Of a stretch of 64,000 nt of DNA, positions 16,465-25,411 are shown piece after piece. Where the stretch lies: NCBI GenBank assembly GCA_963742345.1, contig CAVULO010000015.1:1-64000 (forward strand), read 5' to 3'. The notes beneath the pieces were generated by a model. The model searched no databases. It was not told the origin of the DNA and saw nothing but the letters and a program-made list of their open reading frames with translations. Within the stretch, counting starts at the first letter, position 1. Each line of letters starts with the position of its first letter. Origin of the DNA: Pseudolabrys sp963742345 (GTDB lineage Bacteria; Pseudomonadota; Alphaproteobacteria; Rhizobiales; Xanthobacteraceae). Both the position numbers and the translations under genes were made by a program.

Positions 16465-17538
16465 ATGTCGCGTTTCGCGTGTTGGGGGGTGGCCGGCCGC
16501 GTACTCACACCCACGCTGCATAAAATAACAAGGCCTGGTCGGACTCTGGCGGTGTCGCTCCTGGCATCGCGCCTCATTCACTGTCTCGTGGCCACAGTCT
16601 GGCTCAGCCTGCCGTCGGCGGTTGCCGCCGCCGAGAGCTATCCCAACAAGCCCATCACAGTGGTGGTGACAGCTGCGCCGGGCGGTGTGACTGATATTCT
16701 GGCGCGGGTGCTCGGGCAACGATTGGCCAAGAGCTGGGGCCAGCAGGTCATTGTCGAGAACAAACCCGGCGCCTCCAACCAAATTGGCGCGGAATACGTC
16801 GCCAAGGCGGCGCCTGACGGCTACACGTTGCTGCTGAGCCCCGAAGCGACTTTCGTCGTCAACCCTTGGCTCTACAGCAAGCAACCCTACGATCCGATGA
16901 AAGACTTCACGCCGATCACCGGTTTGGTCAGCATCAGCCAATCCTTGGTGGCTAGTCCGGATCTGCCCGCCCAGACCCTACCGGAGTTGATCGCGCTTGC
17001 GAAAAAACGCCCCGGCGAACTCAACTATGGAACTTTTGGCGTCGGCTCGACCGGTCACTTGAACATGGAAGTGCTGCAAAGCATGGCGGGCGTGAAACTG
17101 GTCGCCGTTCATTACAAAGGCGCCACACCCGCGCTCACCGATGTGATGGCCGGCCACGTTCAGATGATGTTCATCAGCACGAGCTCGGCGATCGAGCCTT
17201 GGAAGGCTGGGAAACTCAAGCTGCTCGCCGTTGGCAGCCGTCAACGCCTGCCGCAATTTCCCGAGCTACCGACCGCCGCCGAGAGCGGGCTTGCGGGTTT
17301 CGAGGCGGTGTCCTGGTTCGGGCTGTTTGCGCCCGGCGGGACGCCGCGCGCGGTGGTCGAACTCCTCAATGCCGAAGTGCGACGCGTGTTCAAAGATCCG
17401 GAGTTTCAGGAGAAAGTCCTCACGCCCAATATGTTTGAGCCGATGGTCTCTTCACCCGAACAGTTCTCCTCCTTCATCCAATCGGAGGCACAAAAGTGGG
17501 GTGATGTCGTGCGCAAAGTCAAAGTGAAGCTCGACTGA
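16465..17538 (+). CDS. Tripartite tricarboxylate transporter substrate-binding protein (TctC/Bug family)
   Basis: A 357-residue protein read from the ATG after GGGGGC. The N-terminal extension before the mature sequence is long, about 57 residues, with the hydrophobic stretch SLLASRLIHCLVATVWLSLP as signal. Then come ESYPNKPITVVVTAAPGGVT, SWGQQVIVENKPGASNQIG and APDGYTLLLS, diagnostic of Bug proteins. It starts a plus-strand run with a CMD-like gene, a LivK gene and enzyme genes, and probably supplies a carboxylate for that pathway. Confidence 0.87.
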   Translation: MSRFACWGVAGRVLTPTLHKITRPGRTLAVSLLASRLIHCLVATVWLSLPSAVAAAESYPNKPITVVVTAAPGGVTDILARVLGQRLAKSWGQQVIVENKPGASNQIGAEYVAKAAPDGYTLLLSPEATFVVNPWLYSKQPYDPMKDFTPITGLVSISQSLVASPDLPAQTLPELIALAKKRPGELNYGTFGVGSTGHLNMEVLQSMAGVKLVAVHYKGATPALTDVMAGHVQMMFISTSSAIEPWKAGKLKLLAVGSRQRLPQFPELPTAAESGLAGFEAVSWFGLFAPGGTPRAVVELLNAEVRRVFKDPEFQEKVLTPNMFEPMVSSPEQFSSFIQSEAQKWGDVVRKVKVKLD

Positions 17539-17618
17539 GCAGCGACAGCTGTACGGAGCGGCGGACTCGCACACGATGGACTTGCCGCCAGTCGTTTTCC
17601 CTTAAGGAGAGAGGTAAC

Positions 17619-18017
17619 ATGACGACATCGAGCAAAGACCTGCCCGAAGACCTCGCACGGTTTCGCGAGAGTTACGTAGAGCTCTTCGGAGTGTTGCCGC
17701 CGCTTCCGGCAGCACGCTTTGAATTTTCCGGCGAGATCAACCCTGAGTTTCTTAGGCTTTCCGAGCGTCTGCGCGCGCACGCCTTCTACTCCGAGGTGTT
17801 CGACATCAAGACGACGCATCTCATTCTGTTCGGAATGCTTCTGGTCGAGCATAACCCCGCCGCGCAAATGCACGCGCTGGCGGCACGCCGCGCTGGTGCG
17901 ACATGGCAGGAACTGCACAAGGTGGTCGAACTCGCCGCTGCGACCAAATCGCTCGGACCGGCTAACCAGGGCGGTTTGATGCTCAAATCGCTGCGCGACC
18001 AGGAGCGGCAAGCCTAG
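17619..18017 (+). CDS. Carboxymuconolactone decarboxylase/AhpD-like protein
   Basis: A 132-residue all-helical protein preceded by AGGAGAG. The segment HLILFGMLLVEHNPAAQMHALAARRAGATWQEL matches the CMD fold in which a helix pair carries the active residues. The CxxC of AhpD peroxidases is absent and no cysteine is present at all, so it is closer to gamma-carboxymuconolactone decarboxylase or to a non-redox member. CMD enzymes act in the beta-ketoadipate branch of aromatic breakdown. It lies in the middle of a catabolic gene run. Confidence 0.7.
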   Translation: MTTSSKDLPEDLARFRESYVELFGVLPPLPAARFEFSGEINPEFLRLSERLRAHAFYSEVFDIKTTHLILFGMLLVEHNPAAQMHALAARRAGATWQELHKVVELAAATKSLGPANQGGLMLKSLRDQERQA

Positions 18018-18113
18018 TCTTTAGCCAAGCTTGCCGCCGACGGCGCAGAAAGGCACAGTTCGCGCTCTCGAAGGTGTAGGCATAATAAACAAAAGTATCT
18101 CTGGGAGGGATAA

Positions 18114-19399
18114 ATGCGGCGGTCCCGTTGGCGGCATCAGTCTTGGCGATTAAGTCTTGCGATTCTGCAAGCCTCAGCGCTGGTTTTCTTCTGGATATTT
18201 GCAAGCCCGGCTTGGGCTGCCGATCCGGTAAAGATCGGCTTTAGCATGGGCATGACGGGTGCGAACGGACCAAACGGCAAGCAGCTTTTGGTCGCCCTCG
18301 AAATCTGGCGCGACGATGTGAATGCAAACGGCGGATTGCTGGGTCGCCCGGTCGAGCTGGTTTATTACGATGACCAAACGTCGCCGGCAAACGAACCTTC
18401 GATCTACACAAAACTCATCGACGTTGATAAGGTCGACCTTCTGATTGGACCCTACGGCACCAATCAGATCGCGGCTGCGCTTCCGGTGCTTCAATCGCAC
18501 AACCGCACGACGATCGGGATTCTTGGCCTCGCCGCCAATGGCCAAGCCCACTACAAAAATTACTTTTCCATGATCCCCTTCGGCCAAGATCCTGCGCGCG
18601 AATTCTCGCGCGGATTCTTCGAACTCGCCAAGGTTCAGACGCCGAAGCTCAAAACGGTTGCCATCATTGGTGTTGACGCCGAATTCGGAAAAACCTCAAC
18701 CGATGGCGCCCGAGCCAATGCCAAAGCGGCTGGCTTTACCATCGTCTACGATCAACTCTATCCCCCTGCGACGACTGACTTGTCGCCCATTGCCCGGGCG
18801 ATCAAGGCCACCAATCCCGATGTCGTTTTCGCGGCTTCCTATCCCCCCGACACGGTGGCTTTCGTACGTGCGGCCAATGAGGCGGGAACTCGTTCCCAGT
18901 ATTATGGGCGGCACGTTAATCGGAATGTTGGCAACGCCGTTGAAGGTACTCATGGGCCCGTTGATGAACGGGTACATCAACAATGCTGAGGTGTTTATGC
19001 CGGTCGCGACCATGAACTTTCCCGGCGTGCAAGATGTACTCGAGAAATATAAAGCGCGCGCAAAGGGACAAGGGATAGATCCATTCGGGTATAATTTCGT
19101 TCCTTACGGATACGCGACGGGGCAGGTGCTCGCTGGCGCTGTGGCGGCGACCCAGAAGTCTCGATCACAACAAACTCGCCGACTATATGCGCGGGCATAG
19201 CTTTTCGACGGTGGTTGGCGATGTCGCGTTCGGGGTTGATGGTGAGTGGCTAAAGCCCCGTTCGCTTGTCAGCCAATGGCGAGACCTGACTGGCAACGAT
19301 CTCGGCCAATTGACCGATCCAAAAAAGTGGGTCCTCGTCTGGCCGCCCGAACACAAGACCGGTGAGTTCATCTATCCGTATAGCGCGGCAAAGAAATAA
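18114..19399 (+). pseudogene. LivK-family substrate-binding protein interrupted by two apparent frameshifts
   Basis: GGGAGG precedes the ATG. The first frame (18114 to about 18888) gives a signal peptide and the LivK core (VKIGFSMGMTGANGPNGKQL, VELVYYDDQTSPANEPSIY). The homology continues in the next frame to about 19156 (GPLMNGYINNAEVFMPV) and then in the third frame to 19399 (STVVGDVAFGVDGEW, FIYPYSAAKK). Removing one A at 18887/18888 and one at 19156/19157 restores a 427-residue protein colinear with the intact paralogue at 33966. Both extra bases lie in GAANTC, where GANTC is expected, so the breaks are probably base-calling errors and the gene intact. Confidence 0.85.
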
Positions 19400-19467
19400 G
19401 CCAATTCGGCGCGGCGCGGATGGCAGGCGCGGCGACCGGTTGGTGGAGAATACGCCGGTAATTGACC

Positions 19468-20412
19468 ATGGACTCTAACGCGAAACATCAATCGATTTCG
19501 GTCATCGTTTTTCCCGGTGGGTTCAATTGGCCGATCTGGGTTGCGCAGGAACGGGGCTATTTTGAACGCAACGGGATTACCGTGACACTCACGCCGACCC
19601 CGAATTCGGTCTTTCAATTGACCAACCTGATCGACGGCACGTTCGACATCGCCATGACAGCGATCGACAACGTCGTGGCCTACGATGAACAACAGGGGGA
19701 AGTCCCGACGGTTGCCAACCCTGATCTCATTGCGTTCATGGGGGGAGACAATGGCTTCCTGCGCCTCGTTACTGCGCCGGATGTGAAGAGTTACCCCCAT
19801 TTGAGGGGAAAGCAGTTATCGGTCGACGCGCTGACAACGGGATACGCGTTCGTGCTGCGCAAGCTTTTGCAAGACAATGGACTAACAAGCACCGACTACG
19901 AACTGGTGAAAGCGGGCGGTGTCGTTGAGCGGTTTGAGGCTTTATGTCGAAAGCAGCATGCAGCAACCTTGTTGATCTCGCCTTTCGAGGTATTGGCCGA
20001 AGCCCAGGGGTTCAATCGATTGGCAAACGCCATCGATCAACTTGGCCATTATCAAGGTTTGGTCGGTGCCACCCGTCGCCGCTGGGCCGAGCAGCATGAG
20101 CCGGAGCTCGTGGCTTATATCCGCGGCTATCTATCCGGCCTGGATTGGTTGTTCGAGCCAAGCAATAAGACCGAGGCAATTTTGCTTTTGCAGAGTAAGC
20201 TTCCCAATATGCGCGAGCCTGTCGCGTTGAAGTCCTACGACATTTTGCTCGATCCGAAGAACGGGTTCTCGCGAAAAGCAGAGTTGGATCTGGAAGGGGT
20301 GCGCACCGTGCTCGCGCTTCGCAGCGAGTACGGAAATCCACGCAAATCCTTGACCGATTCTTCAAAATATCTGCAGCTGAGATATTACGAAATGGCCCGC
20401 TTGGCTGAATGA
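19468..20412 (+). CDS. NMT1/THI5-like substrate-binding protein without signal peptide
   Basis: A 314-residue protein of the SsuA/THI5 fold. QSISVIVFPGGFNWPIWVAQ opens the first lobe, followed by ERGYFERNGITVTLTPTPNS and LTNLIDGTFDIAMTAIDNVV, the usual ligand-lobe motifs. No signal sequence precedes the domain, which is unusual for a transport protein. It could be a cytoplasmic binding or sensor protein, a lipoprotein with a misread start, or a THI5-like enzyme, although the His and Cys residues of THI5 are not obvious. It stands between livK and a dehydrogenase gene in a tight plus-strand run. Confidence 0.7.
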   Translation: MDSNAKHQSISVIVFPGGFNWPIWVAQERGYFERNGITVTLTPTPNSVFQLTNLIDGTFDIAMTAIDNVVAYDEQQGEVPTVANPDLIAFMGGDNGFLRLVTAPDVKSYPHLRGKQLSVDALTTGYAFVLRKLLQDNGLTSTDYELVKAGGVVERFEALCRKQHAATLLISPFEVLAEAQGFNRLANAIDQLGHYQGLVGATRRRWAEQHEPELVAYIRGYLSGLDWLFEPSNKTEAILLLQSKLPNMREPVALKSYDILLDPKNGFSRKAELDLEGVRTVLALRSEYGNPRKSLTDSSKYLQLRYYEMARLAE

Positions 20413-20465
20413 TGAGGGCCAGCTCGCCGGTCGATTGAGATTGTTTAGCACAGCGGAGACGGTTC

Positions 20466-21350
20466 ATGGAGACGATCGGGTTCATTGGTGTCGGCAAGAT
20501 CGGACTCCCGATCTGCAAGCACCTCATCAAAGCCGGGCATCGCGTGCTCGGCTACCGTCGCGGGTCACTGGCCGAGTTCGAACGGGCGGGCGGCATTGCG
20601 GCAAAATCGCCAGCCGATGCGACTGCGAACGCCGATGTGGTTTTCACTTGCCTGCCGTCGGACGAGGCTTTGGATGACGTCGTGAACGGCCCGCAAGGGA
20701 TCCTCAAGGCGGCCAAGCCCGGCCAGATTGTTGTCGAATTCGGCTCGCATGCTGTGCCGGTCAAGAAATCTTATATCGCGCCCCTCGCGCAGAAGGGCGC
20801 GATATTCATCGACGGTGAAGTTGGAGGCACGCCCGGCATGGTGGAGGCGCGCAAAGGCGTCATCTACCTCAGTGGCGACCGGAAAGCGTCCGACACATTG
20901 ATGCCGATGACCAAGAGCTTTGCCGAGGTGACGCTCTATCTCGGCCCGTTCGGCGCCTCCACTACCGTCAAGGTCATCAATAACATCATGGTCGGGTTGC
21001 ACATTGCCGGCACTGCGCAGGCGATGGCGATCGGGCTGCGCGCCGGCGTTGATGTTGACCTCATGATCAAAGCGATTGCCAACGGCAGTGGCGGCTCGGC
21101 CCAATTTGGGATCCGCGCACCCTGGATGGCTCAGCGCAAGTTCATGCCGCAACAAGGCTCAGCGCAAGCGCTCGCGCACTATCTTGAGCGCGGCAGAGAG
21201 CTTGGAAGGCAAGCAGGCGTAGACACTGCGCTGATTGACTGCCTGCTTGACATCTTCGACCGCGCCATGCCGCAGATTGGCGATCGCGATGTTGCTTCTA
21301 TTATTGAAATCTTTGAACCGGAAACCAAAGCCAAAGGCTCAGGGCATTAA
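20466..21350 (+). CDS. NAD(P)-dependent oxidoreductase, 3-hydroxyisobutyrate dehydrogenase family
   Basis: A 294-residue beta-hydroxyacid dehydrogenase. The Rossmann glycine motif GFIGVGKIG is at residues 5-13 and TCLPSDEAL at about 61. The substrate-site GGTPGMVEARKG appears near 120. KVINN, with the catalytic Lys, is near residue 168. Family members oxidise 3-hydroxyisobutyrate, tartronate semialdehyde or related 3-hydroxyacids. The start follows GGAG. Gene context (CMD-like, binding proteins, flavin monooxygenase) suggests a role in a degradative pathway; the substrate is not known. Confidence 0.87.
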   Translation: METIGFIGVGKIGLPICKHLIKAGHRVLGYRRGSLAEFERAGGIAAKSPADATANADVVFTCLPSDEALDDVVNGPQGILKAAKPGQIVVEFGSHAVPVKKSYIAPLAQKGAIFIDGEVGGTPGMVEARKGVIYLSGDRKASDTLMPMTKSFAEVTLYLGPFGASTTVKVINNIMVGLHIAGTAQAMAIGLRAGVDVDLMIKAIANGSGGSAQFGIRAPWMAQRKFMPQQGSAQALAHYLERGRELGRQAGVDTALIDCLLDIFDRAMPQIGDRDVASIIEIFEPETKAKGSGH

Positions 21351-21459
21351 TGCGGAGTAATGTAATGATTGGCGTCCGCAGGATTGCGGGGCCCGATGCC
21401 ACCGGATGAGATAATGAAGCTGTAGGTATCCACTGGCTGGGTAGCGTGGGAGCTCGGGG

Positions 21460-22677
21460 ATGGCGGTCAACACAATTCAAGCCGCGCAAGCGAGGGGTTC
21501 CGCAAAGCCGGGCGTGGACGAGTTGATGGACCGCGCCCGTGCAATTGGCGCACTGGCGCGCAAGCACGCTCTCGAAACCGAACGCAACCGTCAGGTATCG
21601 GCCGCGCTGGTCGGCAAAATGCGAGAGGCGGAGTTGTTCCGTGTCATGCAGCCCGCCCGCTTCGGCGGTTTCGAGTATGGCTATGACGTGTTCGTCGATC
21701 TGGTAGCCGCTGTTGCGAGTGGCGACGGTTCTACCGGATGGGTTTACAGCCTCGGCGCCGTGCATCCCTGGCTGATTGCCTGTTACGCAGAAAAGGCCCA
21801 GCAGGAAGTCTGGAGCCAGGATCGCGACGCGATCGCCGCCGTGTCCTACGCTCCGACTGGAAAGGCGGTGCAGGATAAAGACGGTTATCGTTTGAGCGGC
21901 CGTTTCAGTTTCGCTAGCGGCTGTGACAACGCGAATTGGGGAATTCTTGGAGGGATGCTGCCATTCAAGGATGGGCCGAAGCCGGGCTTTTTCCTTATTC
22001 CGCGATCACAATTCACCATCCACGATGACTGGTTCACGATGGGTTTGGCTGGCACGGGCAGCAAGACCATTGTTGTCGATGATCAGTTCGTTCCGGGCTA
22101 TCGCACGGTCGCCTTCAACGAGATGTTGACGGGGAACGGACCAGGCACCCAGACCAATACCAATCCGCTTTATCGCCAACCAATGTTGGCCGTCGTACCG
22201 CACTGTCTTGTTGCGCCGGCCCTGGGTATGGCCCGCGGCGCGCTCGAAGCGTTCAAGGAGCAGGCGCTGGGCCGCACGACACGTGGCGCCGTGGCTGGCG
22301 GAAACAACAAGATGAGCGAATTCACGACTATCCAGATGCGCGTCGCCGAAGCGACGGCTTCAATTGACGCGGCGCAGCTGATGATCCATCGCGATATCAG
22401 CGATACGCTCGCGACCGTCACCGCCGGCAAGCCGGCGGATGTTGCGTTGCGTATGCGCAATCGCCTTACCCATACGTTCGCCACCAAACTTCTGGTCCAG
22501 GCGGTCGACGCCGTTTTTCTCGCCGCGGGTGGCTCCGCGCTCGGCCTGGAACATCCGGTGCAGCGCTTCTGGCGCGACATCCATGCTCTCAGTTCTCATA
22601 TCAGCCTGAATTGGGATTTTGTCTCGGCCATGTATGGGCAGCATGTGTTCGGACTTGAACCGAAGGGACAATATTGA
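21460..22677 (+). CDS. Acyl-CoA dehydrogenase-like group D flavin monooxygenase (HsaA/HpaB2 type)
   Basis: A 405-residue flavoprotein with the acyl-CoA dehydrogenase fold but monooxygenase features. It has QPARFGGFEYGYDVFVDLVA near 66, GDGSTGWVYSLGAVHPWL near 90, SGRFSFASGCDNANWGILGG near 145 and the C-terminal AAGGSALGLEHPVQRFWRD near 350. These motifs are typical of the oxygenase half of two-component systems that hydroxylate phenols or steroid rings using reduced flavin from a separate reductase. No flavin reductase gene is in this cluster. It is the last gene of the plus-strand run. Confidence 0.83.
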   Translation: MAVNTIQAAQARGSAKPGVDELMDRARAIGALARKHALETERNRQVSAALVGKMREAELFRVMQPARFGGFEYGYDVFVDLVAAVASGDGSTGWVYSLGAVHPWLIACYAEKAQQEVWSQDRDAIAAVSYAPTGKAVQDKDGYRLSGRFSFASGCDNANWGILGGMLPFKDGPKPGFFLIPRSQFTIHDDWFTMGLAGTGSKTIVVDDQFVPGYRTVAFNEMLTGNGPGTQTNTNPLYRQPMLAVVPHCLVAPALGMARGALEAFKEQALGRTTRGAVAGGNNKMSEFTTIQMRVAEATASIDAAQLMIHRDISDTLATVTAGKPADVALRMRNRLTHTFATKLLVQAVDAVFLAAGGSALGLEHPVQRFWRDIHALSSHISLNWDFVSAMYGQHVFGLEPKGQY

Positions 22678-22752
22678 CGCGCAGTACCATTAAATTCGAA
22701 CGGCGAAATGGGCATCTGGCCGGTAAAATTCGCTGTTCTCGCTCCGAGCTGC

Positions 22753-22794
22753 GAAGCCCTTTAATGACGTCGTTATTTACGGTCACTGGCGCTC
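22753..22794 (+). repeat. Second dispersed repeat family, copy 1
   Basis: A 42-bp segment beginning GAAGCCCT and ending CTGGCGCTC. It matches 58333-58374 at 34 of 42 positions by eye. A palindrome remnant lies 16 bp downstream in both copies. Confidence 0.55.
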
Positions 22795-22810
22795 GCCCGC
22801 CACGCGGCGC

Positions 22811-22869
22811 TTTGAAGCGGACATGCCAAACACTCCGCCCGATGTCCGCTGTCGGCGGCAAAGCGGCCG
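22811..22869 (+). repeat. Degenerate palindromic repeats, half A and B
   Basis: An A right half (TTTGAAGCGGACAT) at 22811-22824 and a B unit with decayed right arm at 22842-22869 (ATGTCCGCT, loop GTCGGCGGCA). Confidence 0.6.
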
Positions 22870-22878
22870 CGTCGGGCG

Positions 22879-22986
22879 CTACGACCGTTTTTTGTTTGCA
22901 GAATGGAACTTGAGCCCTATCACGAGGCCCATCACCACAATCGCTGCAATCAAAACGATAATAAAGGTACCGGTGTCGAGAGCCAT
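22879..22986 (-). CDS. Small single-helix membrane protein
   Basis: A 35-residue frame from the ATG at 22986. MALDTGTFIIVLIAAIVVMG is followed by LVIGLKFHSANKKRS, one membrane helix and a basic cytoplasmic tail, the topology of many tiny inner-membrane proteins. The ribosome site is weak (AAGGTC). The basic end and absence of charged residues in the helix support a real protein. Function is unknown. Confidence 0.5.
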   Translation of the reverse strand: MALDTGTFIIVLIAAIVVMGLVIGLKFHSANKKRS

Positions 22987-23077
22987 GGGGCGACCTTTTT
23001 CAATGCTCGTACCATGCGCTCTTTCAAGCTATTCGCCTAGCGCGTGGAAACTCAAAACTCAAACAGACACTACTTTT

Positions 23078-23097
23078 GCCGACGAGCGATCGAATGA
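23078..23097 (+). pseudogene. 3' end remnant of an ABC.X4.S binding-protein gene
   Basis: GCCGACGAG followed by CGATCGAATGA equals the ADEVIE-stop codons of the family with two bases lost. The 35 bases from here into the palindrome at 23104 closely match the remnant at 30547, including ATCGAATGAATG and the following TTCCGC. Confidence 0.6.
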
Positions 23098-23103
23098 ATG
23101 ATG

Positions 23104-23178
23104 GAAATTCCGCTTTCTAGGGTAAAGCAGGCATCGCGTGGGCTTTTTATAATGTCCGCTTTTGACCCAAAGCGGAAG
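23104..23178 (+). repeat. Palindromic repeat pair B-C
   Basis: Unit B at 23104-23134 (ATTCCGCT, loop TTCTAGGGTAA, decayed right arm) and unit C at 23151-23178 (AATGTCCGCT, loop TTTGACCCAA, right arm AGCGGAAG). C ends 86 bp before the next binding-protein start. The gap 22678-23264 holds, besides this, the 42-bp repeat, a small membrane-protein gene and a gene remnant. Confidence 0.8.
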
Positions 23179-23264
23179 TTGCGTGGCATCCAAGGTTGCG
23201 CCCAGCCCCTTCCAGAACGCTGGCTTGACCCGGTACGATGCTCTTCCTGGGCCTCGGGGGCGAC

Positions 23265-24245
23265 ATGCGGCGGCGCGACTTCCTTACCTTGACTGGCGCT
23301 TCTGCGGCTATGTGGCCGCTCACAGCGCGTGCGCAGCAACCGTCAAAGCCAGTGGTGGGATATCTCGGTTTAACCTCGGCTAAAACAGATGCCTACCTGT
23401 TAGCATCATTTCGCAAGGGCTTGGGCGCGGCCGGCTTTGACGAAGGCGGCAACGTCAGCATTTATGACCTCTATGCGGAAAGCGATGCCGGCCGATTACC
23501 GGCACTTACTGCCGAACTGGTTCGCCGCAAAGTTACAGTTATTCTTACGGGCACGACTGTTTCAGCGCTTGCCGCAAAGGCGGCGACTTCGACCATTCCC
23601 ATCGTGTTCGCTATCGGCGCCGATCCAATCAAATCTGGTTTGATAGCCAGCCTAAACCACCCCGGCGGCAATCTTACCGGCGTAAGCTTCTTTACCAATC
23701 AGATGGAAAGCAAGCGGTTAGGACTGCTCCATGAAATAGCTCCCAAGGCCGAGCTTATTGGCGTGCTTCTCAATCCCAACAACCCGTTCTTCGATAATCA
23801 GTCGAAGGATTTGGAAGCGGCTTCTCGTGCACTTAATCTAAAAATTGGCGTTGAACGTGCCAGCAACGAGCGTGACGTTGCAGCCGCGTTCAAAGCATTC
23901 GCGCAGCAACGGGCCGGCGCACTACTTGTCGGCGCTGACCCATATTTCAATAGCCAGCGTCCTCTAGTTATTGTTCCTGCGCTGCAGCTGCGGCTGCCGG
24001 CAATCTACGAATGGCGGGAATTTGCGGAGGCCGGTGGCCTGATGAGTTACGGAACGAGCTTGACGGAATCGTATCGGCAGGCCGGCGACTTTGTGGCCCG
24101 CATACTTAAAGGCGCAAATCCTGCCGACTTACCCGTGTTGCAATCGACCAAGTTCGAATTCGTCATCAATGTGAAAACCGCAAAACTAATCGGCATCGAC
24201 GTACCGCCCGGGTTGTCCGCGCGCGCCGACGAGGTGATCGAATAA
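23265..24245 (+). CDS. ABC transporter substrate-binding protein, ABC.X4.S (TrpX-like) family
   Basis: A 326-residue protein with signal MRRRDFLTLTGASAAMWP and cleavage after ARAQQ. It shows SLNHPGGNLTGVSFFTNQME near 135, GVLLNPNNPFF near 170, GGLMSYG near 262 and the terminal SARADEVIE. This is the fourth family copy here. The usual EGRNV...YDRLP motif is altered to EGGNVSIYDLYAESDAGRLP, so its ligand site may differ from the other three. A GGGGGCG stands before the ATG. Confidence 0.89.
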   Translation: MRRRDFLTLTGASAAMWPLTARAQQPSKPVVGYLGLTSAKTDAYLLASFRKGLGAAGFDEGGNVSIYDLYAESDAGRLPALTAELVRRKVTVILTGTTVSALAAKAATSTIPIVFAIGADPIKSGLIASLNHPGGNLTGVSFFTNQMESKRLGLLHEIAPKAELIGVLLNPNNPFFDNQSKDLEAASRALNLKIGVERASNERDVAAAFKAFAQQRAGALLVGADPYFNSQRPLVIVPALQLRLPAIYEWREFAEAGGLMSYGTSLTESYRQAGDFVARILKGANPADLPVLQSTKFEFVINVKTAKLIGIDVPPGLSARADEVIE

Positions 24246-24289
24246 GCAGGCGGAACGCAGGAGCGTACCGCTCGTTAAGGCAGTGCCCG

Positions 24290-25285
24290 TCACGCTCGCT
24301 TGAGGCGGCTCAGCCGATGCGCTGCCTCCGGATTTGCGGCCCCCGGCGGCATGCGCCCCGCGATGAGGTCCTTGACCTGATTCACTGTGTCGAAGGCTTG
24401 GTGCTCTGCGGCGTCCGGCGTCAGACCCGCCGTGTGCGGAGTGGCGATTACGTCGGCGCGCCGCGCCAACGCGAGCGAGGGCATCTGGTCCTGAGCACGG
24501 CCAACGTCAAGGGCAGCGCCGGAAATGCGCTTGGCGTCGAGCGCGCGGGCAAGCGCAGCCTCATCAACCAGGTTGCCACGCGACAAATTTATGAAATAGG
24601 CGGACGGCATCATTTGCGCGAAGGCTTCGGCGTTCATTAAATTTTCGGTCTGCTCGTTGGCAATGGCGAGGCATACGACGAAATCGGATCTTGCCAGCAG
24701 ATCCGCAAACTGGACCTGTTTGAGCATTGGCCGGGTCACCCTTTTATGGGGGTCTGCGACCAGCACCGTCATGCCGAATGCGAGACCGAGCTCGGCAAGA
24801 TGCTCGCCGATCGCGCCATAGCCAATGATGCCGAGCGTTGCCCCCTTGAGCTGGCGGCCCATGCGCGCTTCGGGAACACGCCCGGTGCGGTAGACGGACG
24901 TGGCCTCGGTGACGTGGCGCCCGCAATCGATCATGAAACCGATGGCCATCTCGGCGACCGAAGCAATGAAGCCCGGCGTTGCGTGGGTGACCAGAATTCC
25001 TTGGGCGCTCGCGGCGGCGACATCAACGTTGCGAATATCGACCGCGACCCGCAGGAACGCGACCAATTCACCCGCCAGCGGGAAGAACCCGGTCGGGCCA
25101 GCCGTTTGCCGGTCTGAGATTATGATCTCGCAGCCCTGCGCGGCTTGCGCCAGCGCCTTGGCGTCGAGCACCTGGCCGGTGTCGTTGAGCCGCACGTCGC
25201 CGAGCTTGCGCAACTCGGCGAGCGCGCGCTCTCCGTAGTAGTTCTTAAGCATATCGGGGATGTGAGTGAGAAAGATGGTGGGCAC
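24290..25285 (-). CDS. D-isomer-specific 2-hydroxyacid dehydrogenase family protein
   Basis: A 331-residue protein with the two-domain layout of phosphoglycerate dehydrogenase relatives. The NAD-binding motif GIIGYGAIGEHLAELG is near 150, the catalytic Arg lies in NLSRGNLVDEAAL near 234, and the catalytic His in TPHTAGLTP near 288. The Glu that normally pairs with the His (the E of DVFxxEP) appears to be replaced, since the segment reads ALDVGRAQDQMPS. Activity may therefore be reduced or altered. It could convert a 2-keto or 2-hydroxy acid. No operon partner is evident. Confidence 0.82.
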   Translation of the reverse strand: MPTIFLTHIPDMLKNYYGERALAELRKLGDVRLNDTGQVLDAKALAQAAQGCEIIISDRQTAGPTGFFPLAGELVAFLRVAVDIRNVDVAAASAQGILVTHATPGFIASVAEMAIGFMIDCGRHVTEATSVYRTGRVPEARMGRQLKGATLGIIGYGAIGEHLAELGLAFGMTVLVADPHKRVTRPMLKQVQFADLLARSDFVVCLAIANEQTENLMNAEAFAQMMPSAYFINLSRGNLVDEAALARALDAKRISGAALDVGRAQDQMPSLALARRADVIATPHTAGLTPDAAEHQAFDTVNQVKDLIAGRMPPGAANPEAAHRLSRLKRA

Positions 25286-25340
25286 AGTCTTCTCCTGGCA
25301 TACGGTGTGTCATTGCAGGTCCGCAACGCTGATTGCGCCC

Positions 25341-25411
25341 ACGTCTACTTTTGACACTTAGCGGGCACTTCCGGGCCAGCGATCAATGTCCGCTTCCGGG
25401 GGCCTGACGTC
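25341..25411 (+). repeat. Palindromic repeat pair A-B (degenerate)
   Basis: Unit A at 25341-25368 (ACGTCTACT, loop TTGACACTT, AGCGGGCAC) and unit B at 25385-25411 (AATGTCCGCT, loop TCCGGGGGCC). The end of B touches the stop codon of the TPR gene. Confidence 0.65.

Noticed and set aside
18114..19399. Programmed frameshifting in the LivK gene
   Set aside because: There is no slippery sequence with a downstream pseudoknot, two shifts would be needed, and the same one-base change at GANTC occurs in unrelated genes.
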